Shown: positions 1-8,305, counted from the first letter of the stretch. The stretch is DNA of 64,000 bases from Endozoicomonas sp965196975 (GCF_965196975.1 NZ_OZ239981.1:310001-374000), one strand, 5' to 3'. The notes: a model not told the origin generated them from the letters alone. Translations and numbers: made by a program.

Positions 1-404
1 ATTCTTTTCCACATAGGGATTAGAATCCAATAAATGCAGATACCAATACAGTTAGCGACGATATCCCAAAAAGATGGATGACGGTAATCTGTGAGGGATT
101 GCAGACTTTCAATCCAGATACCATAGAGAGCTGCAATAGTCGCTTTTTTAACGTTAAAACTGTCTTGATAACAAAAAGCATCAATGAGTCCGGCAATAAC
201 CAAAAAAGCAAAAAAGTGGGCAATTTTGTCGGCAGCGACAGGCAGCTTCCAGAAAGTCAGGTCAATGCCTCTGATATTGTCTATGGGTAATAGGGATAAA
301 ATAGTAATTGCAATAAGGGTTATGGCCAGTGCCCCTTGGCTGGCCGGTAAATAATACTGAAGGATTATCGCTTCCAGCGAGGTCGTTTTCCTGAGGTTTT
401 CCAC
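1..404 (-). CDS. VanZ-like membrane protein, 3' part beyond the left edge
   Basis: The minus strand has an open frame running off the left end of the window. It contains hydrophobic segments and the VanZ-like pattern KIAHFFAF followed about 40 residues later by YGIWIESLQ...DYRHPSFWDIVANCIG. VanZ-like proteins are small multi-pass inner-membrane proteins; most have no known biochemical role. The best start I can see is a GTG at 402-404, which would overlap the end of the upstream rluE gene by 40 bases; no ATG lies in frame near the expected N-terminus. The tight overlap suggests co-transcription with rluE. The family call is fairly sure, the start is not. Confidence 0.7.
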   Translation of the reverse strand, partial: MENLRKTTSLEAIILQYYLPASQGALAITLIAITILSLLPIDNIRGIDLTFWKLPVAADKIAHFFAFLVIAGLIDAFCYQDSFNVKKATIAALYGIWIESLQSLTDYRHPSFWDIVANCIGICIYWILIPMWKR

Positions 405-1021
405 TTCGCACTGTTGGATTTATTATTGATGAGCTTGTCTTTCAGTGAAGCAGGAATTTCCAGCTCTCGCCAATGGCCAGGCTCAAGCTTATCAATTTCC
501 CAAGGACCAATCTGACTTCGAATTAACCTGAGAGTGGGGTGACCGATAGCGGCAGTCATTCTTCTGACCTGACGGTTCCTGCCTTCCCTGATTGTTAACT
601 TCAGCCAGCAATCCGGTATCGATTTTCTTTCACGTATGGGCGGTTCTCTATCCCAAACATCAGGAGAATCAATGAGTTCTGCCTGTGCCGGTAGAGTAGG
701 TCCATCGTTTAGAACTACTCCGGTGCGAAGACGGTCTAAGGCTTGAGAGTCGGGGATTCCTTCAACCTGTACCCAGTATGTTTTGGGCATCTTGTGCTTC
801 GGAGAGGCAATCAGGTTTTGCAACTGACCATTGTTGGTCAGTAATAAGAGCCCTTCACTATCTCTATCCAGTCTACCGGCTGGATAGATGCCAGGTATAT
901 CAATGAAATCTTTCAGGGTTTTCCGCCCTTCCTGATCCGTGAACTGGGTCAGGACCCCGTAGGGTTTATTGAAAAGGAGTAATCGGCTTTTTTGACCAGC
1001 ACGTAAAACGGAAGCCTGCAT
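365..1021 (-). CDS. rluE: 23S rRNA pseudouridine synthase, RluE type
   Basis: This 218-residue protein belongs to the RsuA/RluB/RluE pseudouridine synthases, which isomerise one uridine in 23S rRNA (E. coli RluE acts on U2457). The family motif GRLDRDSEG lies at residues 49-57, with catalytic Asp52. The second conserved block, REGRNRQVRRM, lies in the C-terminal half. There is no N-terminal S4 domain, which fits RluE rather than RsuA or RluB, and the length matches RluE. The gene is followed on the same strand by the overlapping VanZ-like gene. The subfamily call is by motif and architecture, not by alignment. Confidence 0.85.
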   Translation of the reverse strand: MQASVLRAGQKSRLLLFNKPYGVLTQFTDQEGRKTLKDFIDIPGIYPAGRLDRDSEGLLLLTNNGQLQNLIASPKHKMPKTYWVQVEGIPDSQALDRLRTGVVLNDGPTLPAQAELIDSPDVWDREPPIRERKSIPDCWLKLTIREGRNRQVRRMTAAIGHPTLRLIRSQIGPWEIDKLEPGHWRELEIPASLKDKLINNKSNSAKWKTSGKRPRWKR

Positions 1022-1116
1022 GGTTAATCACTGATGAGAAAAGTCAGAATTATAAATGCAGTAAGTCCTGTCTACTAGACTGTGGCCAAAAACCATACTT
1101 TTTAAAGGGGATTATT

Positions 1117-2565
1117 ATGAGTACACCACCAGCAAGTACTGAACATTTACGGCAGCAGGGTACTGACCTGAAATCCGTGTTCAGGTATATGGCTCCGTTG
1201 TTGATGGGTTGGGGGCTGTGGATGCTACCTGCACCGGCTGGTCTGGATCTTCAGGGCTGGCACATGCTGATTATTTTTTTCAGTACCCTGCTTGGGGTGA
1301 TGGTTACACCAATGCCGATGTCTGCAACCACATTAATTGGAGTGACAGCCCTGGGCCTGACTGAAACACTGACACTCAAACAGGCACTGGCAGGTTATGG
1401 TGACCCTGTTACCTGGCTGGTGGTGCTCGCGTTTTTTATTTCTCACGGCTTTATTAAAACGGGTCTGGGGTTAAGGATTGCCTATTACTTCATGCGCTTA
1501 ATGGGTAAGAAAACGTTGACCCTAGGGTATGGGCTTACCTTGACGGATGCCCTTCTGGCTCCAGCGATGCCAAGTACTACTGCGCGGGCGGGTGCTGTTG
1601 TTTATCCCATCATGCAATCTATTGCGAATGTTTATGACAGTAAGCCGGGGGCTTCGGCTAACAGGATGGGGGCCTTTCTGGTCATGATTGTCTTTCACGC
1701 CAATGCTATTACCAGCACCATGTTCCTGACGGGGATGGCAGGTAATCCGCTGGTGGCGAAACTGGCTGGTACTCAGGGTATTGAGCTTAGTTGGGCCACA
1801 TGGGCATTAGGGGCCCTATTACCCGGTGTTGTTTGTTTGATTTTGATGCCTTTGTGCTTATACCGAATAACTCCACCTGAATTGAAAGAAACGCCGATGG
1901 CCGTCAATGTAGCAAGGGAAGAACTGAAACGCCTTGGCTCATTAACTCGGGATGAGTGGATTATGGCAGGCACATTTGCAACCCTTCTTCTGCTGTGGAT
2001 TTTTGGCAATAAACTCGGCTTTTCGGCCACCTTGGTCGCTATGGTTGGTGTTTGCATCCTGCTTTTAACTGGAGTGCTTGACTGGGATGACGTTCGCGGA
2101 AATAAAGGCGCCTGGGATACCATGATCTGGTTTGGGGCATTTATTACCATGGCCTATTACTTAAGTGACTTTGGTGTAGTGAGTTATGTCAGCGAGCGGG
2201 TTGGGGGGCTATTTAGTGGATTACCAGCCTGGCTGACAATGATCAGTATTTGTGCTTTGTACTATTTTTTTCACTACTTCTTTGCTGCATCCACAGCTCA
2301 AATCAGTGCCATGTACGCGAGCTTCCTGTTAATTATGCTAAGTGCTGGTGTTCCCCCTCTGGGTGGAGCGCTTATGCTTGCTTATATGAGTAATATTTGT
2401 GCGGTGGTGACCCATTATGGCAATGGACCCGCCCCAATACTCTATGGGGCGGGGTATATACCGCTTCTTACCTGGTGGAAGGCAGGGCTGATGATGAGCG
2501 TTGTGTACCTGTTGGTTTGGCTTGGCCTGGGAAGTGCCTGGATGTCATGGCTGGGATACCTTTGA
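1117..2565 (+). CDS. DASS-family (SLC13/CitT-like) dicarboxylate or anion transporter
   Basis: This 482-residue integral membrane protein has about 12 hydrophobic segments and the two diagnostic loops of the divalent anion:sodium symporter family: PSTTARAG near residue 153, and a GNGPAP region near residue 435. Relatives (CitT, TtdT, SODiT1) move citrate, succinate, tartrate, malate or 2-oxoglutarate across the inner membrane. The AAGGGG motif seven bases before the ATG supports the start. It stands alone: the upstream gene is divergent and the downstream gene convergent. The substrate cannot be told from sequence alone. Confidence 0.85.
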   Translation: MSTPPASTEHLRQQGTDLKSVFRYMAPLLMGWGLWMLPAPAGLDLQGWHMLIIFFSTLLGVMVTPMPMSATTLIGVTALGLTETLTLKQALAGYGDPVTWLVVLAFFISHGFIKTGLGLRIAYYFMRLMGKKTLTLGYGLTLTDALLAPAMPSTTARAGAVVYPIMQSIANVYDSKPGASANRMGAFLVMIVFHANAITSTMFLTGMAGNPLVAKLAGTQGIELSWATWALGALLPGVVCLILMPLCLYRITPPELKETPMAVNVAREELKRLGSLTRDEWIMAGTFATLLLLWIFGNKLGFSATLVAMVGVCILLLTGVLDWDDVRGNKGAWDTMIWFGAFITMAYYLSDFGVVSYVSERVGGLFSGLPAWLTMISICALYYFFHYFFAASTAQISAMYASFLLIMLSAGVPPLGGALMLAYMSNICAVVTHYGNGPAPILYGAGYIPLLTWWKAGLMMSVVYLLVWLGLGSAWMSWLGYL

Positions 2566-2577
2566 TATTTCCAGCTT

Positions 2578-2605
2578 CAGGGGGAGGAATAAACCCTACC
2601 CCCTG
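2578..2605. terminator. G/C-rich hairpin between convergent genes
   Basis: CAGGGGGAGG pairs with a CCTACCCCCTG arm with one bulge, directly after the transporter stop and abutting the stop of the convergent small gene. There is no good U-tract on either strand, so terminator function is a guess from position. Confidence 0.4.
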
Positions 2606-2881
2606 TTAAAGAATGATTTCAACCAGAAATGTCTTGATAAGAAAACCGAGTACCCCAAGCCCAAGAGCACCAAAAAGTACGAACGTCCCCCATTTACCTG
2701 CATTGGATTTTTTCGCCAAGTCATAAACAATAAAGGCCATAAATACTACCAGCCCCCCGATAAGAACCTGCATCATCAGGGCTTCGAATTCAGCAACGTC
2801 CATTGAACCTCCCACTACATTGCCGACATTGTAGGCATTTTGTGCACGGCTAGCCAACTGCTGCTGGAAATGGGTGCTCAT
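2606..2881 (-). CDS. Small two-helix membrane protein, unknown (DUF3262-like layout)
   Basis: The protein is 91 residues, with a hydrophilic N-terminus and two transmembrane segments at about residues 33-53 and 66-86, separated by a basic loop (DLAKKSNAGKW). The layout resembles the small DUF3262/PFL_4701 proteins of integrating conjugative elements, but no other conjugation gene lies nearby, so this is only a resemblance. The start follows a run AGGGGGGT immediately before the ATG, a close but plausible ribosome site. It ends against the convergent transporter gene. Function unknown. Confidence 0.5.
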   Translation of the reverse strand: MSTHFQQQLASRAQNAYNVGNVVGGSMDVAEFEALMMQVLIGGLVVFMAFIVYDLAKKSNAGKWGTFVLFGALGLGVLGFLIKTFLVEIIL

Positions 2882-3068
2882 ACCCCCCTGCTATCCGCAT
2901 CATTTATCAAACAAAAGAGGGAACTCCTCGTTCACTCTGATGTGTAAGACCGTTGAAAGCCAGGTTTGAAGGTAAAATGGCCTTTCCTCTACATAGTTTC
3001 GGATTAAGACCGATATAGGTATCCAGAGAGCTTCAAAATGATCTGAACAATGGCTATCGGGGGCGGGC

Positions 3069-3437
3069 ATGGCAGTCAAACTCAAGCTGGTTGACATCAC
3101 CAAGCTGAAGAAATCCAATTATCTGGCTTCTGCAGCATCGAAAGCAGCTATTCGCGAGGCCAAAGAGCTGTTGGATAAACAAGAAGAGTTTATGAAAAAC
3201 GGCGGAATGGATCGGCAAAAGCTCCGCGCTTTTATTAATAGTGACTACTGGACTTCCCGGCAAAAGCAGAAAGCCAGGGAAGAGCTGCTCAGCTTCCATA
3301 GTGAATTAAAAAATAACATGGCTCATGAGGCCTCTGTCAAAAGGAAAGAGCTGCAAAAAGCCAGCCGTATTTTGAATCAAGGAAAAGCCAAAACCAAGAA
3401 AGCACCCGTGAAAAGAAAACGGTCTGGTTTTGTATAG
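3069..3437 (+). CDS. Hypothetical basic, helical protein
   Basis: This 122-residue protein is rich in Lys, Glu and Ala, almost certainly largely alpha-helical, with a strongly basic tail (residues about 98-120, KAKTKKAPVKRKR). No cysteine, signal peptide or membrane segment is seen. The start is preceded by a GGGGGCGGG run. It lies 110 bases before the putative secreted protein at 3547 in the same direction and could be co-transcribed with it. I do not recognise a family; a nucleic-acid-binding or chaperone-like role would be conceivable from charge alone but is not supported further. Confidence 0.55.
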   Translation: MAVKLKLVDITKLKKSNYLASAASKAAIREAKELLDKQEEFMKNGGMDRQKLRAFINSDYWTSRQKQKAREELLSFHSELKNNMAHEASVKRKELQKASRILNQGKAKTKKAPVKRKRSGFV

Positions 3438-3546
3438 CATTCACTCTCAAAAGAGGCTTAACCAAAAAGAACTGTCTTGTAAAAAGCAGTAATTACAGGG
3501 GGGACGGTTTAAATAAAAACTACTGTTTTTCAGGGATGAGGACAGC

Positions 3547-4653
3547 ATGAATCCGGTTAATGGGGTAACAACAAATAATGGAGTAACCACGCTTAATCCT
3601 GCTGACATGAGTCAGCAGGATTTTATCTCTGCGGTCTACCTGGAACGTGGGGAGATGCTGGACTCAGAAGTTCGTAGAATTATTGATGAAATTGATAAAA
3701 GCAATCAGTATGTAGACGCAATCAATACACTGATCGGTAAGGCTAATGTTGCCGAGTATGGGACGACAACCTATGCCGCACCAACATGGACGACAAATGG
3801 AGGTAACGTCGTTCTTGATAATGGTTACGGGCTCAACGTTCAGCCTGACGGTAATGGTGGAACCACATTCACTATTTTGGATGCCGAGGGGAATCAGTTA
3901 ATTTATCAAAACCAGACTCTGATTCCTGTCCCCGCCGGAACAACTGTTGATGCCTTAGAAGTGGGTATTCCGGTCATGAGTGATATGACATTTATTCTGG
4001 ATGATGGGACTGAAATTACATTTCAGACAGGCACACCTGATACACCATTTAACACCACAGACTTTTCCGGTGGCCTGGCTGATATTACCACCATCACAAT
4101 CACTCGTGGTAATCAGGGACTCACTATAACGGATGTTGATACCGCATCACCGACGATAGGCACGGCAAACCTGAATGGAACTACTCTTGATGCCAATAGC
4201 AATGATGGTTATGTATTGCTGGAAGCAGGTGGCATGCATGCCTGGGAGTATGATGGTTCAGGAACTGGAAGCATTAGTGAGACGAACCCTAATGATGCAA
4301 ATGAACAGATAACGGGTTACTTTGGACGGAAACTGGCTTTTGAAGCAGATCTTACCGCTGAGTTTACTGGTTCCATTCCTTTCATGACGCAGAAAGAGAT
4401 TGATCTGCTAACAGAAGAGTTAAGAATTACTTATGGTGATGCCAGTGGTACGGGGCAACTGACCCAGGAGGAGTGGGTTGCATTAAAGGAAAGCCTTATT
4501 AATGCCCGTGATAACCTGAATGGTAGTAGTCAGCTCCAGACGGTTCAGTTGCAAAGGGCGATGACAACGTATAATCAAAATTATGAAGCAATGTCCAACG
4601 CCCAGCAAAAAATATACTCATTACTCCGAGATATTATATCCAACGTTAAATAG
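3547..4653 (+). CDS. Putative secreted protein with EspA-like terminal helices
   Basis: This 368-residue protein has no cleavable signal peptide, almost no Cys, and a Thr/Asn/Gly/Asp-rich middle (about 60-270) likely to be beta-structured. It is flanked by an N-terminal helix (about 18-60) and a C-terminal amphipathic helical pair (about 285-368) ending in IISNVK. Helical ends packing together around a variable middle are known for EspA/SseB-type type III secretion filament proteins, and the C-terminal pattern (LKESLINARDNL ... LQRAMTTYNQNYEAMSNAQ) recalls EspA. EspA is only about 192 residues, so the middle would be a large insertion. GAGGACAGC precedes the ATG. No secretion-apparatus gene is in the window, so the assignment is tentative. 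Confidence 0.6.
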   Translation: MNPVNGVTTNNGVTTLNPADMSQQDFISAVYLERGEMLDSEVRRIIDEIDKSNQYVDAINTLIGKANVAEYGTTTYAAPTWTTNGGNVVLDNGYGLNVQPDGNGGTTFTILDAEGNQLIYQNQTLIPVPAGTTVDALEVGIPVMSDMTFILDDGTEITFQTGTPDTPFNTTDFSGGLADITTITITRGNQGLTITDVDTASPTIGTANLNGTTLDANSNDGYVLLEAGGMHAWEYDGSGTGSISETNPNDANEQITGYFGRKLAFEADLTAEFTGSIPFMTQKEIDLLTEELRITYGDASGTGQLTQEEWVALKESLINARDNLNGSSQLQTVQLQRAMTTYNQNYEAMSNAQQKIYSLLRDIISNVK

Positions 4654-4655
4654 AG

Positions 4656-5264
4656 TTATTCAAGGCTTATGCCTAATTGGCTTACGCCATCATTAGCAGA
4701 AAATAGCCGTAGTTCTCTCGAGAATTCCTTCGACTGCTTTTGCTGTTGGCTGATCGTACTGATCAGCTCACTAATGAAGCTCAACTGCACTTCGAACAGT
4801 TCATGTTCTTCAATATACTGAGTGAGTTCAGTTCCTTTCAGTTCAGAGGCTTCCGTATATTTGATGAATTTTCCGATAGTGCTGAGTGACAGGGTCAGTG
4901 CGCTAGCCGCTTCGTCTATAGATGCTTTCATAGCACAGTGAATGGCACAATGAAGCCCAACCGAAAAATCCAGCGCAGGTTGAACACCAAACATATCAAA
5001 GTCGTCAATAGCTGGCGTATTTTCGTCCAGACGCTCAAGTAATCGTTCGAAGTTTTTTGAGGATTGCCGCCCTGATACATAATCCCACAGCATGTTAAGA
5101 CAGTGCCTTACCTCTTCAGGAGCTCCAAACTCAGTCAATTCTGAAAACAAGGCAAAATTGGGCCAGGCTCTTTCAGTAGCAGCAGTGGCTAATGCGGTCA
5201 GTTGCCAGGGGGTGAGAGATTCAATTTGTCGGTAGTATTGAGTATACAGTTTGCGGGTGTTCAA
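4656..5264 (-). CDS. DUF416 family protein (YjaG-like)
   Basis: This 202-residue protein closely follows the DUF416/YjaG pattern: SLTPWQLTALATAATERAWPNF near the N-terminus, a middle DDFDMFGVQPALD block, and a C-terminal FISELIS...FSRELR helix. The E. coli member YjaG is of similar length and has no established function. It is cytosolic, all-helical and lacks catalytic-looking residues. The gene is convergent with the EspA-like gene, with only two bases between the two stop codons. Confidence 0.8.
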   Translation of the reverse strand: MNTRKLYTQYYRQIESLTPWQLTALATAATERAWPNFALFSELTEFGAPEEVRHCLNMLWDYVSGRQSSKNFERLLERLDENTPAIDDFDMFGVQPALDFSVGLHCAIHCAMKASIDEAASALTLSLSTIGKFIKYTEASELKGTELTQYIEEHELFEVQLSFISELISTISQQQKQSKEFSRELRLFSANDGVSQLGISLE

Positions 5265-5282
5265 TGACTAATACCATTTGAA

Positions 5283-5328
5283 ATGATGCCGCTGGGAGTT
5301 TACCAGCTCTTGTCCAAAGCGGCATCAT
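5283..5328 (-). terminator. Hairpin downstream of the 5339-5866 gene
   Basis: ATGATGCCGCT (5283-5293) and AGCGGCATCAT (5318-5328) form a perfect 11-bp stem, with a smaller CTGG/CCAG stem in the loop. It lies just past the stop of the minus-strand gene ending at 5339. The U-tract is short (ATTTC), so termination efficiency is uncertain. Confidence 0.55.
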
Positions 5329-5338
5329 CAATCATAGG

Positions 5339-5866
5339 CTATAAGGACCATTTAAATTGCAGTTGAACTGAATCGAAGTCATAGCTTGAATTGAGTTCTA
5401 CAGAACCACCATCAGACAGACAGCTGGCAGCACTGATGTTACCTGTTTTAAGCCGCAGGTCACCACAGTCACCGAAAGAGTAACGGGTATTCTTTTTAAT
5501 AAAGTCGACACCCTCTCTGACACTGTCTCCCAGACCGACGCTGTCTAACCCGTAAAGAATGGCAGTTCCTGCCACTTGATTGCGAACTTTATCTGGATCA
5601 TCAATGGTTTTATAAAAGAATGAACCAACACGGTCTTCATTGCTTTTTCTATTTTCTTTGAAAGAAAACTCAGTTTTTTTCTCATCACTTTGCATTGATG
5701 AAGATTTATGAGAATGAGAAAAAGAAGCGATATCTTCTGAATAGCGTGTGCCATAACCAGTTGAGGCAATCAGGTTTTGATCAGCATAAAGATATGAAGC
5801 AAAGCTCAAAGCCAGAGTTAGATTAATTGCTCTAATTATATTTTGAGTAAAAATCTGAGTATTCAT
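5339..5866 (-). CDS. Hypothetical exported protein
   Basis: This 175-residue protein has an N-terminal signal peptide (hydrophobic stretch about 12-28, cleavage probably after SYLYA) and then a hydrophilic mature part rich in Ser and Lys. Two cysteines near the C-terminus (CGDLRL and SCLSDG) could form a disulfide in the periplasm. The C-terminus, VQLQFKWSL, looks like a terminal beta-strand, so a periplasmic or outer-membrane location is plausible. AAAGGA precedes the start by eight bases. It stands alone in AT-rich surroundings. No family recognised. Confidence 0.6.
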   Translation of the reverse strand: MNTQIFTQNIIRAINLTLALSFASYLYADQNLIASTGYGTRYSEDIASFSHSHKSSSMQSDEKKTEFSFKENRKSNEDRVGSFFYKTIDDPDKVRNQVAGTAILYGLDSVGLGDSVREGVDFIKKNTRYSFGDCGDLRLKTGNISAASCLSDGGSVELNSSYDFDSVQLQFKWSL

Positions 5867-6115
5867 GGCAATATTCCTTTTGCTATATCATTTATGTTTT
5901 GATCATTTCTGTCTCCAGAAGCGTGGATTTAGAATTTGAATTAATTATCTAATTTTTTAAATAACCAGAATTCAATTAGCTAACGTAAAATGACAAAATG
6001 CATTAACGTCACAATCTAATTGTAGATAGACGATTGAATTTAGTAACTAAAACAAAAGTATTATATTTCGAATAATTATATTTTTTTTAAATGTTTGATT
6101 ATCTGGAGAAAATAA

Positions 6116-6154
6116 GGGGCTAAATAGTTTTCCAGAGATAGCCCCTGGAAAACT
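6116..6154 (-). terminator. Two overlapping hairpins after efpL
   Basis: GGGGCTA (6116-6122) pairs with TAGCCCC (6139-6145), and AGTTTTCCAG (6126-6135) pairs with CTGGAAAACT (6145-6154); the two stems interleave, so only one can form at a time. On the minus strand the first is followed by TTATTTT, suitable for intrinsic termination of efpL. The remaining AT-rich stretch 5867-6115, about 250 bases, shows no gene. Confidence 0.55.
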
Positions 6155-6162
6155 GTTCAAAG

Positions 6163-6729
6163 TCAGGCTCGTGACATGAATTTTCCGGTTTCTGTATTAA
6201 TCTTAATAACTTCGCCATTACTGAGATATTCCGGTACCTGAACTTCAAGACCGGTACTAACTCGTGCAGGCTTTGTTCTTGCCGCTGCCGAAGCCCCTTT
6301 AATACTTGGAGCTGTATCGACAATCTCCAAGGCTACTGATGCAGGCAGGTCAATTGCCAGCAACTGACCGTCGACGAGAAGTGCCGTCAGGCCTTCCATA
6401 TTGTCGGCAATATAGAGAAGCTGATCCTCAATTGTACTGGCATTCACAAGATACTGGGAATAGTCCTCTGAATCCATAAAAGTACACTCATTTCCTTCTC
6501 GGTAAAGGAGAGTGACGGCTCTTCTCTGTAAATCCACATCTGCCAGAAGAATATCCCCTGTCAGTGTCTGTTCGAGTTTCTGGCCACCGGGAACAGAGTT
6601 GAAACGAACCTTGTAAAGGGTTTGAGCTCCCCGGGCAGATGGGCTTTTCGCCTCTACCTGACGAACCTGATAGTACTGGCCTTCAATGTCTACTATCTGG
6701 CCTTTTTTCAGTTCTCGAGCGTAAGGCAT
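6163..6729 (-). CDS. efpL: Elongation factor P-like protein EfpL (YeiP)
   Basis: This 188-residue paralogue of translation elongation factor P binds stalled ribosomes and relieves arrest at proline-rich stretches. The N-terminal KOW-like domain carries SPSARGAQTLYK at 29-40, with Arg33 at the loop tip where canonical EF-P has a modified lysine; this is the hallmark of the YeiP/EfpL subgroup. The OB domains follow, ending EYLSNGEVIKI. I chose the ATG at 6727-6729 rather than the longer in-frame extension because TGAGGAATCCG lies just upstream and the family begins MPxARELKKG. The start lies inside the upstream DUF3301 gene, suggesting translational coupling. Confidence 0.9.
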   Translation of the reverse strand: MPYARELKKGQIVDIEGQYYQVRQVEAKSPSARGAQTLYKVRFNSVPGGQKLEQTLTGDILLADVDLQRRAVTLLYREGNECTFMDSEDYSQYLVNASTIEDQLLYIADNMEGLTALLVDGQLLAIDLPASVALEIVDTAPSIKGASAAARTKPARVSTGLEVQVPEYLSNGEVIKINTETGKFMSRA

Positions 6730-7102
6730 CGGATTCCTCAGAATAACTGTTGTGCATATATAATCGGTTGGATTGGTGATTGCTCTGGTCCGAATTACTG
6801 TGATCCGGATAATCAAGCTCAAGCATCAGAAGTCGTTGACCGGATAACCGGACAAAACCATTTTCCCGTGTCTGTCCATCAAAGGTGAATTCAAACCGGA
6901 AAGATCGTTCAATAACCATTTGACCTGAAGAACCGCGTGAGAGCCTGCTTCGATAGCGAATTACCGAGTCATCCAGAAATTGCACATTCATGTCTCGGCA
7001 GGCCTTTTTGCCGTGGGCTACTGCAGTCTCTTTTGCCTTGGCTGTATCAAACCAGTAATAGAGAAAGATAAAAAGTAGTGTCAGCCAGAGTAAAGCATCC
7101 AT
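6683..7102 (-). CDS. DUF3301 family membrane-anchored protein
   Basis: This 139-residue protein has one N-terminal transmembrane segment (about 3-17, LLWLTLLFIFLYYWF), then the DUF3301 core: a conserved KKACRDMNVQFLDDSV block and FRFEFTFDGQTRENGFV. It is probably anchored in the inner membrane. The C-terminal 40 residues are Ser/Asn-rich and extend past the usual domain; this tail is encoded in the 47 bases shared out of frame with the start of efpL. No strong ribosome site precedes the ATG. Function unknown for the family. Confidence 0.75.
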   Translation of the reverse strand: MDALLWLTLLFIFLYYWFDTAKAKETAVAHGKKACRDMNVQFLDDSVIRYRSRLSRGSSGQMVIERSFRFEFTFDGQTRENGFVRLSGQRLLMLELDYPDHSNSDQSNHQSNRLYMHNSYSEESDALRSRTEKRPDSRH

Positions 7103-7192
7103 GAGTGTATTTTAAATTGATTATTGCTGGTAATAAAGAAAGCAGTGAGCGAAACACTGCCCAGTACAGAAGGGATAATGACGTTTTGGATA

Positions 7193-7381
7193 TCAATGCA
7201 GGTGTCGTGGGCTACTGGATTTGCCAACCACTTTGCCCTTGCTATCGAGAATTTTATCTCGCGAGTCTACGCGATATATCTGTCTCATATACTCTTTTTT
7301 AATGGCTTTCTCATCAATGAGTGGCTTGATATCTACTCCGGCATACTCCAGGTATTCAAGCATATATAGGGGGTTAGGCAT
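7193..7381 (-). CDS. Small hypothetical protein (62 aa)
   Basis: This is a short, charged protein beginning MPNPLYMLEYLEYAGVDIKPL. It is preceded by a near-perfect Shine-Dalgarno, GGAGG, five bases before the ATG, better than those of most neighbours; this is the main reason to think it is real. It lies 90 bases upstream of the DUF3301 gene on the same strand, so it may head that operon. No family recognised. The 270 bases between it and the hemerythrin gene hold no further gene. Confidence 0.5.
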   Translation of the reverse strand: MPNPLYMLEYLEYAGVDIKPLIDEKAIKKEYMRQIYRVDSRDKILDSKGKVVGKSSSPRHLH

Positions 7382-7651
7382 GATAACCTCCGAGCCAGTT
7401 TCAACTTGCGCGGTAGCTTACCTGTCGACATGGCCCTTTTTGTTGATACAGGGCATAAAAAGAGCTGCTTGCTGAGAAAGTGTTTTGAAAGGCAATGTAA
7501 ATTAGAGATTACAGTTGTCATCTGTCAATTTCATGAAAAATAATTCATGATATTCTCTAAAATCGGGCAAAATTGACTTGTATCAATACTCGAAAAGAGC
7601 TGGGCCTATAAAAAAGAGTAATAGAGAATAAATATCCAAGGGGGATGCTAT

Positions 7652-8230
7652 ATGACGACAGTGATTGACCGGATCATCAAAGACCATCAGCATATGGCAC
7701 GCTTGCTGGATTACCTTGACTATGAAGTGTCGGGCTACCGGGAAGGCAGTCAGCACAATCCTCAGCTTAACATTATTATTGAAGCGCTGGATTACATGCA
7801 TAATTATCCAGACGCATTTCACCATCCTCTTGAGTCCCGATTGATGGCCAGACTGCGCCCCCGTCTTGCCAGTAAGGAAGAGCGGATTCAGTTTGATATG
7901 ATTGAAGAGCAACATAAGCAGATTACTGCAATGACTCAGAAACTTGTGGAGTCGTTTAATACGGTTGCTTCTGATCAGGTGGTGCCCATTAATCTGCTTT
8001 TGGCGGAATACACGCTCTATAGTGAATTACAGCGTGAGCATATGGAATTGGAAAATCACTTTATGATTCCGGCAATGCAGTCCTTATTGACCATTGATGA
8101 TCTTGTTTTGGTGGATAACGATCTGAAGCAGATGTCTGACCCTTTATTTGGCTCTCACCTCTGGGAAGTTTATGAAGATCTTTATCGCTACGTGACTGAG
8201 CGGGAAGGAAACCTTGAAGTAGCCCACTGA
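7652..8230 (+). CDS. Hemerythrin/HHE-domain protein
   Basis: This 192-residue cytosolic protein has an N-terminal four-helix hemerythrin-like domain. Putative iron ligands are visible as His13/His15 in IKDHQHM, HNYPDAFHHPLE near residue 50-62 (with Glu) and EEQHKQI near residue 90. Proteins of this group bind a di-iron centre and are linked to oxygen, NO or iron-sulfur repair; which of these applies here is unknown. AGGGGGATGCTAT precedes the ATG. The gene is followed by a strong intrinsic terminator and then a GST gene, so it is probably monocistronic. Confidence 0.8.
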   Translation: MTTVIDRIIKDHQHMARLLDYLDYEVSGYREGSQHNPQLNIIIEALDYMHNYPDAFHHPLESRLMARLRPRLASKEERIQFDMIEEQHKQITAMTQKLVESFNTVASDQVVPINLLLAEYTLYSELQREHMELENHFMIPAMQSLLTIDDLVLVDNDLKQMSDPLFGSHLWEVYEDLYRYVTEREGNLEVAH

Positions 8231-8255
8231 TTTTCCTCTCTCGTTTATATAAACT

Positions 8256-8287
8256 CACACTGACTCTCTGAGTCCGGTGTGTTTTTT
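8256..8287 (+). terminator. Rho-independent terminator after the hemerythrin gene
   Basis: CACACTGACTC pairs with GAGTCCGGTGTG (one bulge and one G-T pair, loop TCT), followed by six T residues at 8282-8287. It also argues against the earlier in-frame GTG at 8279 as a start for the GST gene, since that codon is in the stem. Confidence 0.8.
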
Positions 8288-8305
8288 ATTGCAAAAAGAA
8301 GAATA

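Noticed and set aside
2606..2881. Integrating conjugative element membership for the small two-helix protein
   Set aside because: No other conjugation, integrase or attachment-site features are found within the neighbouring 10 kb.
8279..8305. Upstream GTG start for the GST gene
   Set aside because: It lies in the stem of the hemerythrin terminator and has no ribosome site.
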